A stretch of 64,000 bases of DNA from Cydia pomonella. Taxonomy: Eukaryota; Arthropoda; Insecta; Lepidoptera; Tortricidae. The position numbers were made by a program, and so were the translations under genes. Below are positions 23,225-32,712 of this stretch, one piece after another; position 1 is the stretch's first letter, and each line of letters opens with the position of its first letter. The notes under the pieces were generated by a model. That model did no database searches, was not told the origin of the DNA, and saw only the letters and a list, made by a program, of their open reading frames with translations. The stretch lies in assembly GCF_033807575.1 (NCBI RefSeq), contig NC_084713.1:14917389-14981388 (forward strand). Direction: 5' to 3'.

Positions 23225-23575
23225 TCAAGACCGCCTTAGTGTAATTTTTAGGGTTCCATCCCAAAGGGTCAAACGGGACCCTATTACTGAGACTCCGCTG
23301 GCCGTCCGTCCGTCTGTCACCATGCTGTATCTCTTGAACCGTGATAGTTAGCCAGTTGAAATTTCTACAGATTATGTATTTCTGTTGCGCTATAACAACG
23401 AATACTAAAAACAGAATAAAATAAATATTTCTTTCCAATCTCGAGGTTCTTCATCCAATCACCGAAGTTAAGCAACGTCGGGCGGGGTCAGTACTTGGAT
23501 GGGTGACCGTTTTTATAGATAATGGTGTGGAACACTTCCTGTGCGAGTCCGACTCGCACTTGGCCGGTTTTTAAT
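23225..23575. repeat. Dispersed repeat with TTAGGGTTCC and GGCCGGTTTTT ends
   Basis: This repeat shares its end sequences with the larger elements at 9827-10438 and 34196-34952 but has a different, shorter interior, including CGAGTCCGACTCGCACTTGG before the right end. A 5S rRNA-like block is embedded at 23455-23509. Confidence 0.65.
23455..23509 (+). repeat. 5S rRNA-derived segment inside a repeat
   Basis: The block contains ATCACCGAAGTTAAGCAACG followed by TCGGGCGGGGTCAGTACTTG and GATGGGTGACCG. This is the central part of animal 5S rRNA, covering the internal A-box, intermediate element and C-box. The 5' and 3' thirds of 5S are missing, and a TTTTT run follows directly. It is a pseudogene-like, promoter-bearing piece, not a 5S gene. 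Confidence 0.85.
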
Positions 23576-24561
23576 TATCTATACTCTTAAACCTGTGTGT
23601 GTAGTTGCGCTATGGCTCTCTAAATGGAGACTTATACATCAACTCTTAGCAAGACCTGTATTTTCTACTGACATGTGCTTTATCAGTGACTAAGTAAAAT
23701 ATTACATGAACTTTACTCTGTTAAATATCTACTAGTTTCACAGTTAACAGTACAGTTACATAATATTCAAGTGATTTTTGTCAAAGAGCTTGTAGAATAA
23801 GAACTTGTCTGACATTTTTGTAATCTCAATACATTAAATGTTTTGGAGCACTGTAAATCAATCTCTTTTCTTATTAGGGGTTTATTATTACAATACATAT
23901 GTTTTCATGTGAGTTTTTAATTTATTCTTAAGGCCAATTGCACGTTCCAGGGTTAGCCAACTAACTTGGATTTAACTGTTTATACAGTGCAGTTTAACCC
24001 TGTATAAATGGTTAACAAATAAATGACCATAGTAAGTAATAACAATATTTCAACTAGTGATGAAATAACAATGTGTAATGTTGTAGTGCTGATAGTGTTT
24101 GCCGTAATATTCCATGTTACCAAAAATATAAAATTGTTGTTAGTTTAATTGATTGTTAATGTATGTATAGATTTCTTTTAGGTGTAAGATATAGTTATTC
24201 CTGATTGAAAAATTGGGAAGTTTATTTTTACATATAAAACAAGAGTACGATTTTATTTTTGTGTAAGACCAATATGCAATAATACATATCTATATAAGAA
24301 ACTGGAGTTTTATTTCTATAAATAACTACACCAATAAAACAACCAATGACAATAAATTTAATAATTAACAGTCACCAATATATTTTTAATACTCTGGGTT
24401 GGAAGGTCAGTCAACTAGGCCTGCACAATTCCTTAGGATTCAGTAGTCTAGGGAACCCTGGGTTGGATCACTGTGTAAATAGTGAGGTCTATGAGGATAA
24501 AGATCTTCATACAATATTTTGCCTTCATGATGGCATATTATTCAATTAATATATTTAAGTA

Positions 24562-25414
24562 CTATTCCCGCAAGGCTGTTAAGTCAAAGTTAGGGTCAAC
24601 TGGGCCTCCCGATGTGGTGGGTATGGGTATGACAGGTACTCTCTGAGCAGACTCCATTGGCAAACTCTCAGTCCCCATGCTTAAAGTAGAGAAGTTTTGA
24701 TGAAAGTCACTTGAAGGAAGGTTAAGGTACCTCACTCTCTCTTTTTCTAAGTAATTTACCCTTTCTTTTAATGTAACATTCTCATCTTTAAGTACTTCCA
24801 CTTGCAGTACTAACTGTTCAACTAGAGAGTGCAGGTTTTGACTCAGTATCCGTAATTCTTCTATAACAGTTTCTTGTGTTTTTTCTGTTTTAAAACCATC
24901 TGTAACATCCCCTGTAGGGAGTATTCTGTCTCTCACCAGCCTTTGTTCTACAGGGCTATCATTTGTATTAGATAAAAAGTGTAATAGAGAGTCTGTTTCA
25001 TTTATAGCTCTGAAAATCGCGACTTGCAGCTTAGCATATTCATGACCCTGAAGGTTTGAGAATGGATCCTTGCCAAGACACTTAATATTGTCCATCACCT
25101 TTTTAACGCGTGCATATTGGTCTTTCTTGCTTTTAATTAGGTCTTTTTGTTTGAGGTGGTAGCTGTGTTGAAGTGTTATGGACTCCAATGCTACTGAAGA
25201 CGTTGTAGATTTCATAGCGTCAAGCAACAATTCAGCAGCATTGTGATGGCACTGCATCGCTTCATCATATCGGTTGTTTATTAGATGAGCTTCAGCACGA
25301 CGATGTTGTTGATGCGCCTAAAATAAAATATTAGTCTTACAAAAATCGACGTTGGAAACTTAATGCGAAAATATATAAACGCGTAGTTACCAAATTTAGT
25401 GGATGAGACTCCAT
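24562..25414 (-). CDS. NRBF2: Nuclear receptor-binding factor 2 (autophagy PI3K complex subunit)
   Basis: Two exons on the minus strand: 25414-25391 (eight codons, MESHPLNL) and 25317-24562. The 73-base intron (25390-25318) has GTAAC at its 5' end and TTTTAG at its 3' end. The product is 259 residues. In animals NRBF2 binds ATG14/Beclin-1 and tunes the VPS34 class III PI3-kinase complex in autophagy. The N-terminal MIT-type helical hairpin begins PLNLAHQQHRRAEAHL, close to human PLNLAHQQSRRADRLL, and continues NNRYDEAMQCHHNAAELL. A short acidic NETDSLLHFL stretch (about 115-124) parallels human DPDTLLYLL. A coiled coil covers about 159-206, and the tail is Pro/Ser-rich. The splice restores the conserved N-terminus exactly, which settles the start over the internal ATG at 25257. 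It is divergently arranged with HBS1. Confidence 0.93.
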
Positions 25415-26010
25415 TGTTCAGCCGTGCCAGGTAAAAGCTAAAGAAGATTAATGTAGACCGTTGTTCATGATCAACATTTCAAGATATTTTTTAACGTTCA
25501 CGTAGCTTTAATTGTGATTTGAAAAAAAAAACCACAACAACAATGATTGATTTTGTCTCGTGTCACTTTCCACTATGTAAATTGTCAATGTCAAATAAAA
25601 TGCGCGTTCCAAACCCCGCATCTTTTTGAGATAAAATTAATAATTATAAAATTAGTCTTGATAATATGACATCATCAGCTTGATCCATCACTACAAAAAA
25701 AAATCGATTCCCAAATATATTTTAGAATATTGAAATCGCAGACATAATATTATAAAATAAATATATTTCAATATCCAGCAGAGAAAACACTCCCTCATGT
25801 AAACTACCTTTAGCAATCTTGTGTCGTATCATCTATGGTCGTATCGAATCGAAGTGTCAATGTCAACTTGAATGAGTATTGTCCGAAGTGTCACAGAAGA
25901 GAAGATTGTACGCATTGTGTAAATTTAATGTGGTCACAATTTGCAATATCAAGAAATATCACAATATGTCTCCAACCACATAAGCTTCTTTACCTAAATT
26001 AATCTCTCCG
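25415..26010. promoter_or_regulatory. Shared divergent promoter of NRBF2 and HBS1
   Basis: This is the interval between the NRBF2 start codon (minus) and the inferred first HBS1 exon (plus). No coding sequence or long inverted repeat is seen. The arrangement suggests a bidirectional promoter. The transcription starts cannot be placed from sequence alone. Confidence 0.45.
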
Positions 26011-26102
26011 GTAAGTCTTCACATTGAATAGGCAATCATTAATCAATACATTTTGACTTTACATATCCATATTGAGCAATAAAAAGATGTTTGTGTTTTT
26101 AG
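26011..26102 (+). other. Probable 5'UTR intron of HBS1
   Basis: CCG|GTAAGT at 26011 matches the donor consensus and TTGTGTTTTTAG ends at 26102 as a good acceptor, giving a 92-base intron. The remaining 69 bases lead to the ATG at 26172 without another ATG in frame. This is an inference from splice signals. Confidence 0.55.
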
Positions 26103-26171
26103 GAAACGAAAGGAGTGAACATTAAAAACATGTGGTGCCGTTAACTAAATATTTCACTGTTAAAAAATATA

Positions 26172-28196
26172 ATGGCGCGCCATAGAAACTTCAGAAATAG
26201 GAGTTATTCATACGACTATGACGACGACGAATTTTACGGTCATTCAGTGGAGGAAGACAGCTGTTTGTCGCCGAATGATTCTGCTCAGTTCTTGTACGAT
26301 CGTTCCCGGAATCAGCAAGCTATATCTCACTTTCTAGAAAGCCATGCCAACATTGAGGAGGAAACCGAAGGCGAGGCAGACACCTCGCGACCGTCGCTCG
26401 AGCGCCGCGAGTCAGTTGATATTCGTTCTTTAAATCTCACTGAGCTTGACGAAGCCAAACTCATGTCATGCTTAGATGAGCTCCGAAATGTCTTAGCTGA
26501 TACAGTACCGGAAAACATTCTCATGGAAGCTGCATTAAAGCACAATTTTGATTGCAGTATAGCTCTTGATAGTATTTTGAATGCTAAAAAAAGTGAGCAA
26601 GCACCCAAAGTAAAGGATACTTCAAAACCACTAATTACTGTCAATATTCCCAAGGCTGCTGTCATTTCTACAACAGATGCACCAAAAGTTATTACCACAA
26701 ATCTGGAACCTAAATCTTCAAGTGCTATAAAGGGGTTCAAAGTAGAACAAGAGAAAAATACAAGCCAGCCTCAAACTCCGAGGGATCAATCACCTGCTGG
26801 AGAGAGAATTTTGAAGAGTGATGTGCCTGATGAAAATAAAAGCTTAGGAAAATTAAAAGAAAACAAAATTGATCCAAATGTCTTGTATTCCAATGAAAGA
26901 GGTGCTGATAAAGATCATCTGTATATAGTAGTCATTGGTCATGTTGATGCTGGAAAATCAACTCTCATGGGACGCTTACTCTGTGATCTGGGCGAAGTCA
27001 GTCGGAGAACCTTACACAAATATGAACAAGAGAGTAAAAAGATAGGAAAACAAAGTTTCATGTATGCTTGGGTGCTTGATGAAACTGGTGAAGAAAGGAA
27101 TAGAGGCATTACAATGGATGTTGGCCGAGCACAGTTTGAAACGAAAACTAAAAGAATTGTGATTTTGGATGCTCCAGGCCATGCTGATTTCATCCCTAAC
27201 ATGATTACTGGTGCGGGGCAAGCTGATGTTGCTATGTTAGTTGTTGATGCAACTCGGGGTGAGTTTGAATCTGGGTTTGACCTTGGGGGCCAGACTCGTG
27301 AGCATGCCTTACTTGTGAGGTCCCTCGGAGTCAGTCAGCTTGCTGTTGCTATTAATAAACTTGACACTACTAATTGGTCACAGGAAAGGTTTGATGAAAT
27401 TTCTAAGAAACTTAAAGCATTTCTGAAACAGGCTGGATTTAAAGATTCCGATGTAACCTATGTTCCATGTTCAGGACTCACAGGTGAAAACTTGACTAAA
27501 CCTTCAACTGAACCTGAGCTACTTAAATGGTATAAAGGGCCTTGTCTACTAGATGTAATTGACAAATTTAATGTCCCAGAGAGGCCAGTGTCTAAACCTC
27601 TGCGCATGTCCATCAATGATATATTTAAAGGTACCGGTTCAGGTTTTTGTGTGGCTGGGCGGATTGAAAATGGAATACTCAATAAGGGTGATAAGGTGAT
27701 GATATGTCCAACTAAAGAAGTTGCAGAAGTGAAGAGTTTGGCTATCAATGATGTATCAAACAATGTAGCGTTTGCTGGTGACCAAGTTAGTGTTACATTA
27801 TCTGGGATAGACATCCAAAATGTTGCCGTTGGATATATATTGAGTGATCCAATTCAGCAAGTTCCGATTGCCACCCGTTTTGAGGCGAGACTTGTAGTTT
27901 TCAATGTGAAAGCTCCAATCACTAAGGGATATCCGGTGCTTTTACACCATCAGTCTTTAGTAGAGTCTGCGAATATTGTTAAACTGAAAGCTCTTTTGAA
28001 TAAAAGCACAGGAGAAGTGATCAAGAGAAAGCCACGTTGTTTGGGGAATAACTCGGTAGCAATAGTGGACATAGAAGTGAGCAAACCCATTAGCATAGAG
28101 CGCTATAAAGACGTGAAGGAGCTGGGCCGAGTGATGCTGCGTGTGGCCGGCGTCACCGTGGCCGCGGGCCTTGTTACTGATGTATTTAATATTTAA
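26172..28196 (+). CDS. HBS1: HBS1-like ribosome-rescue GTPase
   Basis: A 674-residue translational GTPase of the eRF3/EF-1alpha family, encoded by one uninterrupted exon. HBS1 works with Pelota (Dom34) in the cytoplasm to recognise stalled ribosomes and start no-go and non-stop decay. The N-terminus is acidic and tyrosine-rich (YSYDYDDDEFYG), followed by an HBS1_N-type helical domain (about 90-140) and a low-complexity linker (about 140-240). G-domain motifs are GHVDAGKST at 256-264, RGITMDVG (switch I), DAPGH at 333-337 and NKLD at 395-398, with CSGLTGEN as the G5 region. Beta-barrel domains 2 and 3 follow, ending ELGRVMLRVAGVTVAAGLVT. Residue 338 is Ala where human HBS1L and most relatives have Lys after DAPGH. 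Length is close to human HBS1L. The intronless coding region is notable, but no poly(A) tract or target duplication marks it as a retrocopy. Upstream reading frames lack a better start. Confidence 0.97.
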   Translation: MARHRNFRNRSYSYDYDDDEFYGHSVEEDSCLSPNDSAQFLYDRSRNQQAISHFLESHANIEEETEGEADTSRPSLERRESVDIRSLNLTELDEAKLMSCLDELRNVLADTVPENILMEAALKHNFDCSIALDSILNAKKSEQAPKVKDTSKPLITVNIPKAAVISTTDAPKVITTNLEPKSSSAIKGFKVEQEKNTSQPQTPRDQSPAGERILKSDVPDENKSLGKLKENKIDPNVLYSNERGADKDHLYIVVIGHVDAGKSTLMGRLLCDLGEVSRRTLHKYEQESKKIGKQSFMYAWVLDETGEERNRGITMDVGRAQFETKTKRIVILDAPGHADFIPNMITGAGQADVAMLVVDATRGEFESGFDLGGQTREHALLVRSLGVSQLAVAINKLDTTNWSQERFDEISKKLKAFLKQAGFKDSDVTYVPCSGLTGENLTKPSTEPELLKWYKGPCLLDVIDKFNVPERPVSKPLRMSINDIFKGTGSGFCVAGRIENGILNKGDKVMICPTKEVAEVKSLAINDVSNNVAFAGDQVSVTLSGIDIQNVAVGYILSDPIQQVPIATRFEARLVVFNVKAPITKGYPVLLHHQSLVESANIVKLKALLNKSTGEVIKRKPRCLGNNSVAIVDIEVSKPISIERYKDVKELGRVMLRVAGVTVAAGLVTDVFNI

Positions 28197-28210
28197 AAGG
28201 TTCTGAACCG

Positions 28211-28380
28211 TCAAATGGGGTGACTTAAAGTAAGAACAGGCTAGGCCTACTTTGATATTCTTCAAATTACTATATAAGCGTAATTATTCTTGGGTAGCTA
28301 AACCGTTTAAAATATTAGCATAGTAACATTAAAATGTTATACTTACCCCTTACTTGCCGTATTTAAAGTCACCCCCTTTT
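28211..28380. repeat. Inverted repeat just 3' of HBS1
   Basis: TCAAATGGGGTGACTTAAAG (28211 onward) is mirrored by TTTAAAGTCACCCCCTTTT ending at 28380, with small differences. It begins 15 bases after the HBS1 stop, so it probably lies in the 3'UTR. It could be a small MITE or a foldback RNA structure. Confidence 0.55.
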
Positions 28381-28855
28381 ACCGTATCTTATAGTTCTTG
28401 TCATCCACAATGACGCGTAGATTTGTCAAATCTAACCTTTAATAACAGTTTATACACAGCAGCTCATTACGAGTCATAGCACACGTCTTCGTGAATGACA
28501 CGATCTGTACAACACAACATTGTGCATAAATTCATTTTATTACAATTTTTATTATAATTTTAAATGTGTTGTTAGCTTACACCACAAACGACCCCAGAAC
28601 GCAGATATGAACGAAAAGCAGGCATTTTTAACCATTATCTTTTAATTTAAGGGATTATGGATACTGGTATCTGTCACTAAACACGTTTTTGTGGTGCTAA
28701 TAGCATTTCTGTTGATTATATATTCTGAACTTGTTAGCTCACTGACATACAATTTGTGTAAATAGTATACTAAAATTATAAAACTGAATTTTAAAAATTC
28801 TCTTTTTATTTTGTACGAATCTCTCTTCAAAGAAGAAGTGAGATTTTATGGTCTA

Positions 28856-29060
28856 CAGTAAGGGCTCCTGCACACCGCATCTTTTTGACCGTCGTCGTTT
28901 TGGGAATGCGCGTCGTCGGCGAGTTTATTCCAGGAAGAAGTTTGCATTTGTCGCGATACAAACGCGCATTTGAATCGATGTAGGTGTGCAAAGGCCTACA
29001 AACAAACAGCGTCTGACTTGCGTGCGACTCGTGTGTGTATCGATACAAACGTGCGTCGAG
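28856..29060. repeat. CG-rich repeat stretch
   Basis: This is a locally GC-richer block with recurrent CGTCG, CGCGCA and TCGATACAAACG motifs, flanked by CTCCTGCACACCGC and TAGGTGTGCA-type sequence. It resembles MITE families that mark cap-like GGCTCCTGCACAC ends in moths. No gene is recognised here. Confidence 0.35.
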
Positions 29061-29393
29061 AAAACTCCTACATTACCACACTTTGGCATTACAAATATCA
29101 TGCAGGGTTAGCGTGGTCCGACTCTAATAAGTAATAATTTGGTAATAATACTCATCTGTCCTTAAAATGGCATTTAATGTATACCTACCTACTGCACTTT
29201 ATAAGGTGAGGAAAGATGTCAAACCCATGTCATCCGTGTCATACCTAAATGTTAAAATGTGTAGTTGTCACAAAACTCATGGTTCATGGTGCACCGTTGC
29301 TCCACGTTGGACGATATAAATGTGGACGAAATGTAAGATTACCTAAATATTCCTGCATCAAATATTTCATTATGATACGAGCAAAGATTTGAT

Positions 29394-30044
29394 ATGTCAA
29401 GTACAGAATTTGTAAAAGAATGGACTACGTTAAAGGACAAGGTATTAAGAAATCCTCAAATGTCTGTAGCAAAAAAGGTACTTGCATACAAGTTGTTTTT
29501 AAGACCAATCCTTGTATACAGTTGGCTTGAAAACAATAACAGTGACCTAAGAGCATTAGAAGTGCAAGCTATCAAGGATATATTTGGTGATCTTAGTGAA
29601 ACAAGTTTGTATGAAAAGTTTACAGATTGCGATATTATGAGTTTTGTACAAGTTCAACAAATCAGATGGAAAAGAGGTGCAGTAAGGGCACCGGCGTATG
29701 TACGTGACATGTTGAAGAATTTTTCCAGAAATCCAACACGGTATTTTAAAACTACCAAACAAGTTACTAACTTTATTAGCACAATAAATAAAAATAGAAG
29801 TAAGAGAAAATGTAGTTGCAATTCAGAAGCGGAAGCTGGCACATCCAAGGACAATCCCACTGAAAAACAAAACTCAAATTACAGAGGTGACCAAAGTAAG
29901 GATAGATATAAAAATACATGTATTTTAAAAGATCCTTATTCGGACAGACCTGCAGCGAGTACATCAACAGGTGAAAATCGTAAGAGATATATGTCAAATT
30001 CCAGCAGTTCCAGTTTCATTTTAACAGACTCAAGTGAAGAATAG
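29394..30044 (+). CDS. Uncharacterised protein with RT C-terminal-like region and Ser/Asn-rich tail
   Basis: A complete 216-codon ORF opened by an ATG 18 bases after an in-frame TGA (29373-29375), so the frame is not part of a longer exon to the left unless spliced. Residues about 20-115 resemble the region after the catalytic core of RTE/jockey-type reverse transcriptases. LAYKLFLRPILVYS corresponds to the usual LYKTLIRPILTYG, LEVQAIKDIFG to LE...RIFG, and SLYEKFTDCDIMSFVQVQQIRW to the LY..Y.D.DIV..IK.QRLRW pattern. The catalytic YxDD core is absent. Residues about 130-216 are hydrophilic, rich in Ser, Asn, Lys and Thr, end in acidic SSEE, and are not a LINE feature I know. AATAAA occurs 80 bases after the stop. 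It is either a domesticated retrotransposon piece or a chance-preserved fragment. Function is unknown. Confidence 0.5.
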   Translation: MSSTEFVKEWTTLKDKVLRNPQMSVAKKVLAYKLFLRPILVYSWLENNNSDLRALEVQAIKDIFGDLSETSLYEKFTDCDIMSFVQVQQIRWKRGAVRAPAYVRDMLKNFSRNPTRYFKTTKQVTNFISTINKNRSKRKCSCNSEAEAGTSKDNPTEKQNSNYRGDQSKDRYKNTCILKDPYSDRPAASTSTGENRKRYMSNSSSSSFILTDSSEE

Positions 30045-30123
30045 GTGAGCCTGTAAGAGGCGTGAGGTGGACCTGCGGCGCAAAAATCGTGACGCTTTTC
30101 TAATCTAATGTTTTAGTTTTAAG

Positions 30124-30129
30124 AATAAA
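30124..30129 (+). promoter_or_regulatory. Polyadenylation signal of the 29394-30044 ORF
   Basis: AATAAA lies 80 bases past the TAG, at a normal distance for a short 3'UTR. A minus-strand AATAAA (plus-strand TTTATT, 30168-30173) suits the PEBP-like gene and lies about 40 bases away, which would make the two genes convergent. Confidence 0.45.
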
Positions 30130-30599
30130 TCAAATACATAATGTTAAATTTCTTGATATTATAAAACTTTATTTTACATTAATTTGTTATCCACACGTGT
30201 GTTGGTAGCGTAGGGGCCTAGGAGGTAGAGGTAGGTGCTTCCATGGATAGGTGCCTACCTCTCAGCGCTCCCCTTGCCACAGTTGTCACACGTGTCCTGC
30301 ATGTCTAGCACGCCTCACCTTGTCGCGCGCGACTTCATATGTTAACTCGTTCGAGACGAAGCATGATGTTTGTGATGTACTAGACGTGCTGCTTGTACCA
30401 CCAGCCCAAAAAACTCATCTTTTTCCGTTTGGATAGTTCTAGAGAGATGTCTCCTGCAATATTTTCTTGGTTGTGACCTATTTAACAGTCGAGCTGGTAA
30501 ACCTCTTGTTTAAGACTGGGAAAATAAAATATTCTTGCTGTTAGAAGGAATGTGGCGCTACCTAGAACTGCCCACGGAATTAGTATTACATAGCGCCAT

Positions 30600-31768
30600 C
30601 TAGTACTGCACGCGGAACTGCGTCGCCGCGACCGGACCGCAGAGGTTCTTGCCGCGCATCCAATCCGAGATGGAGAACCGGTGGCGGCTGAGCCCAGCGT
30701 GCGGAAGAAAGTTGTTGCCGTCGGCTTGCTCGTACAGCAACGTCATGTAGCGATGCGCGCCTGTGCCGATAGGTGGCGCTGGGAGTCTGTAAGCTACGTA
30801 AAATACGAATCAAACCTCTTCAAAGAATGCAATTTTACTGTGGCCACATTTTCCGTACCTAACTAAAGTGCGCCTCAGGTTAATACAAATTCCTTTAGAT
30901 AGGTAGTATATAGGTACTACATTAACTACACTTTAGCCTCTTTTTTGTATTAGTAGGGTAGGCGGTAGAGATAGATAGGATTTTGTTACTTACGGCGGTA
31001 ATCGACTCCATTGGTTTTACTGCCCTCCTTAGCTTTTAAAGCAGAACCCTGCAGCAAAAATTATATTTACTTAGTTTTAATTAAAAGCTAACATAAATAA
31101 GTTGATGTTCGACGTAATAGGTGGTAATAGGCAAAGGTGACTGCGTTATAAGACTTACTGGAACGTTGAATTTCAGCATGTGAAGGTAAAACTCTCCGTC
31201 CAACTGCGGCGGAGCATCTGGGTCCACTATAAAAATGGTGTAGTATTTTTTCTGCAAACGGACATAATTAATTTAATTGTATACCTAATAACTATAATTA
31301 AGAGTCCGAAATTAAGTTCCTGCGTAAATCCAGCCCTAGCGGTACCGCTTGGCTAAAAGTCAAATAGTTGCTAACTTGCTAATATTCTTAGTATTGGAAC
31401 TTCTGCACGATTAATGGCACGGGGTTGGTCGATTTTGAGGTTAACAGTTAAACGAATAGGTAAGTTACTTAGGTAGGTGGTATCTACCTACTAATAGGTG
31501 TTTTTATTAATTTAGTTATAAATCGCAATGTTTAAGTACTCACCGAGTCAGCCAAGTCATATTGGAATAATGGTTCTTCAATAAACACTTGCTTCGGCAG
31601 CAGCACGTCACAGTTGTGATCGTCGACTATCGTCCCCCCGACACTGGTGATATTCAGACCCGTCAAGTGGTCGCATCCTTCCAACAGACTCTTTACTTCC
31701 GTCAAAAAACACTCGTCTGACAATCCGTATACAGAGAAAAGTAGCAATAAATTTAGATTAATATTCAT
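30600..31768 (-). CDS. Secreted phosphatidylethanolamine-binding (PEBP) family protein, four exons
   Basis: Exons on the minus strand are 31768-31544, 31251-31159, 31048-30994 and 30778-30600. All are GT-AG with compatible phases and give 183 residues. PEBP proteins bind anionic ligands or phospholipid head groups; animal members include Raf kinase inhibitor protein and secreted or lysosomal relatives. The start was set at the internal Met, which gives a clear signal peptide (MNINLNLLLLFSVYG, cleavage near 17); an ATG 21 codons upstream would hide it. DPDAP is at 85-89 and GTGAHRY at 129-135. These are 39 residues apart, as in human PEBP1, and are followed by LLYEQ and a C-terminal GPVAATQFRVQY. 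The usual REWHH stretch is replaced by EFYLH, leaving one histidine. Four Cys in the first 53 residues suit an extracellular protein. The gene is convergent with the ORF at 29394. Sequence divergence prevents naming an orthologue. Confidence 0.85.
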
Positions 31769-32712
31769 AGTGGATTGTAAGCCAGAACATAAATTGAACC
31801 GCTTTTGGAGTTGAAAACAATGTTGGTACAATAGGTTTGACGTCTTGTTATGAAAACTTACATTAACTAAGCGGCTACGTTAGTGATAAGGGTTGTAAAC
31901 AATCCTTGTTACAGCAACTCCAAGTATTAGGGTACAGTTCAAGGAAGTTGTTGATCTATAAAATGGAAACTTTCATCGGTATAAACTATGCTACATAACC
32001 TTGCGTATAGTGTATTTGAAACAAACCACAGTACGGTATTTTATTAGGCAGGAATGTCCAAGTCAATTAATTTAACTATAGATATCACAAAACTTACAGA
32101 AGTTTAAGTACGTAAGATTACTTAAACAACATAACAATGAACGCAATGAAGCTGCTATAATCGCGCTATTGGCTAATAGGAATTTGATTAATCAATAGTA
32201 ATTTAGTTTCGTAATAGGTCATCTATTTGTTATTACCGTCATAGTAAATAAACTAAAACGAGACGGAATGCTTAGACATTTAAGGGTAGATGAAAACATA
32301 ACACAATTAAATGAAGTAGGTTAAAGTCAGAACGATAAGGGACAAATCCAGGTAAGTATCTATTATACTGATTAAAATTATAATTTCGGCAGTATGTTTT
32401 GTTCATCAGGATAACTAACTTCAGGGTCGCTAAGACCAATTGGGTGGTGTCGGTATTAGTGAATTTTCTGTACGGTAGGTCCTATTATTAATCGTGTAAT
32501 GTATTTACCTTTTTTATTACATTTTCATTATTCTGTGGGTTTTCAACCTCATTGTTTATTACCTTCATGTTGATTATGTGCATGTGTCTCTTTTATTTAT
32601 GCTTTGGTGTCATCTAGAACCTTTGTCGAAAAAATATACTGCCAATCGGGTGCAACAAAAGCTTGAATCTAGTATTAAATTAAGGAGCACAGAGTATTTT
32701 TGAAATACTAGA
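31769..32712. other. Upstream region of the PEBP-like gene
   Basis: AT-rich sequence that should hold the PEBP-like promoter and 5'UTR. No coding exon, inverted repeat or SINE was recognised. Confidence 0.4.

Larger units (their letters stand above)
20294..24561. other. Spacer between TMEM127 and NRBF2
   Basis: AT-rich sequence starting with the TMEM127 3'UTR; candidate AATAAA hexamers occur near 21070. It contains a long-TIR MITE (22862-23195) and a repeat with a 5S rRNA-like segment (23225-23575). A minus-strand AATAAA at about 24309-24314 is a plausible polyadenylation signal for NRBF2. No further exon is recognised. Confidence 0.45.

Noticed and set aside
23455..23509. Functional 5S rRNA gene
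   Set aside because: Only the central third of 5S is present and it is embedded in a dispersed repeat.
24346..24549. 67-codon plus-strand frame next to NRBF2
   Set aside because: It lies opposite the probable NRBF2 3'UTR and has no recognised domain or supporting signals.
26327..26740. 137-codon minus-strand frame
   Set aside because: Antisense to the HBS1 N-terminal region, with no independent features.
30586..30813. 75-codon minus-strand Arg-rich frame
   Set aside because: It is a shifted frame of the last PEBP exon; the correct frame contains GTGAHRY and the splice phases agree.
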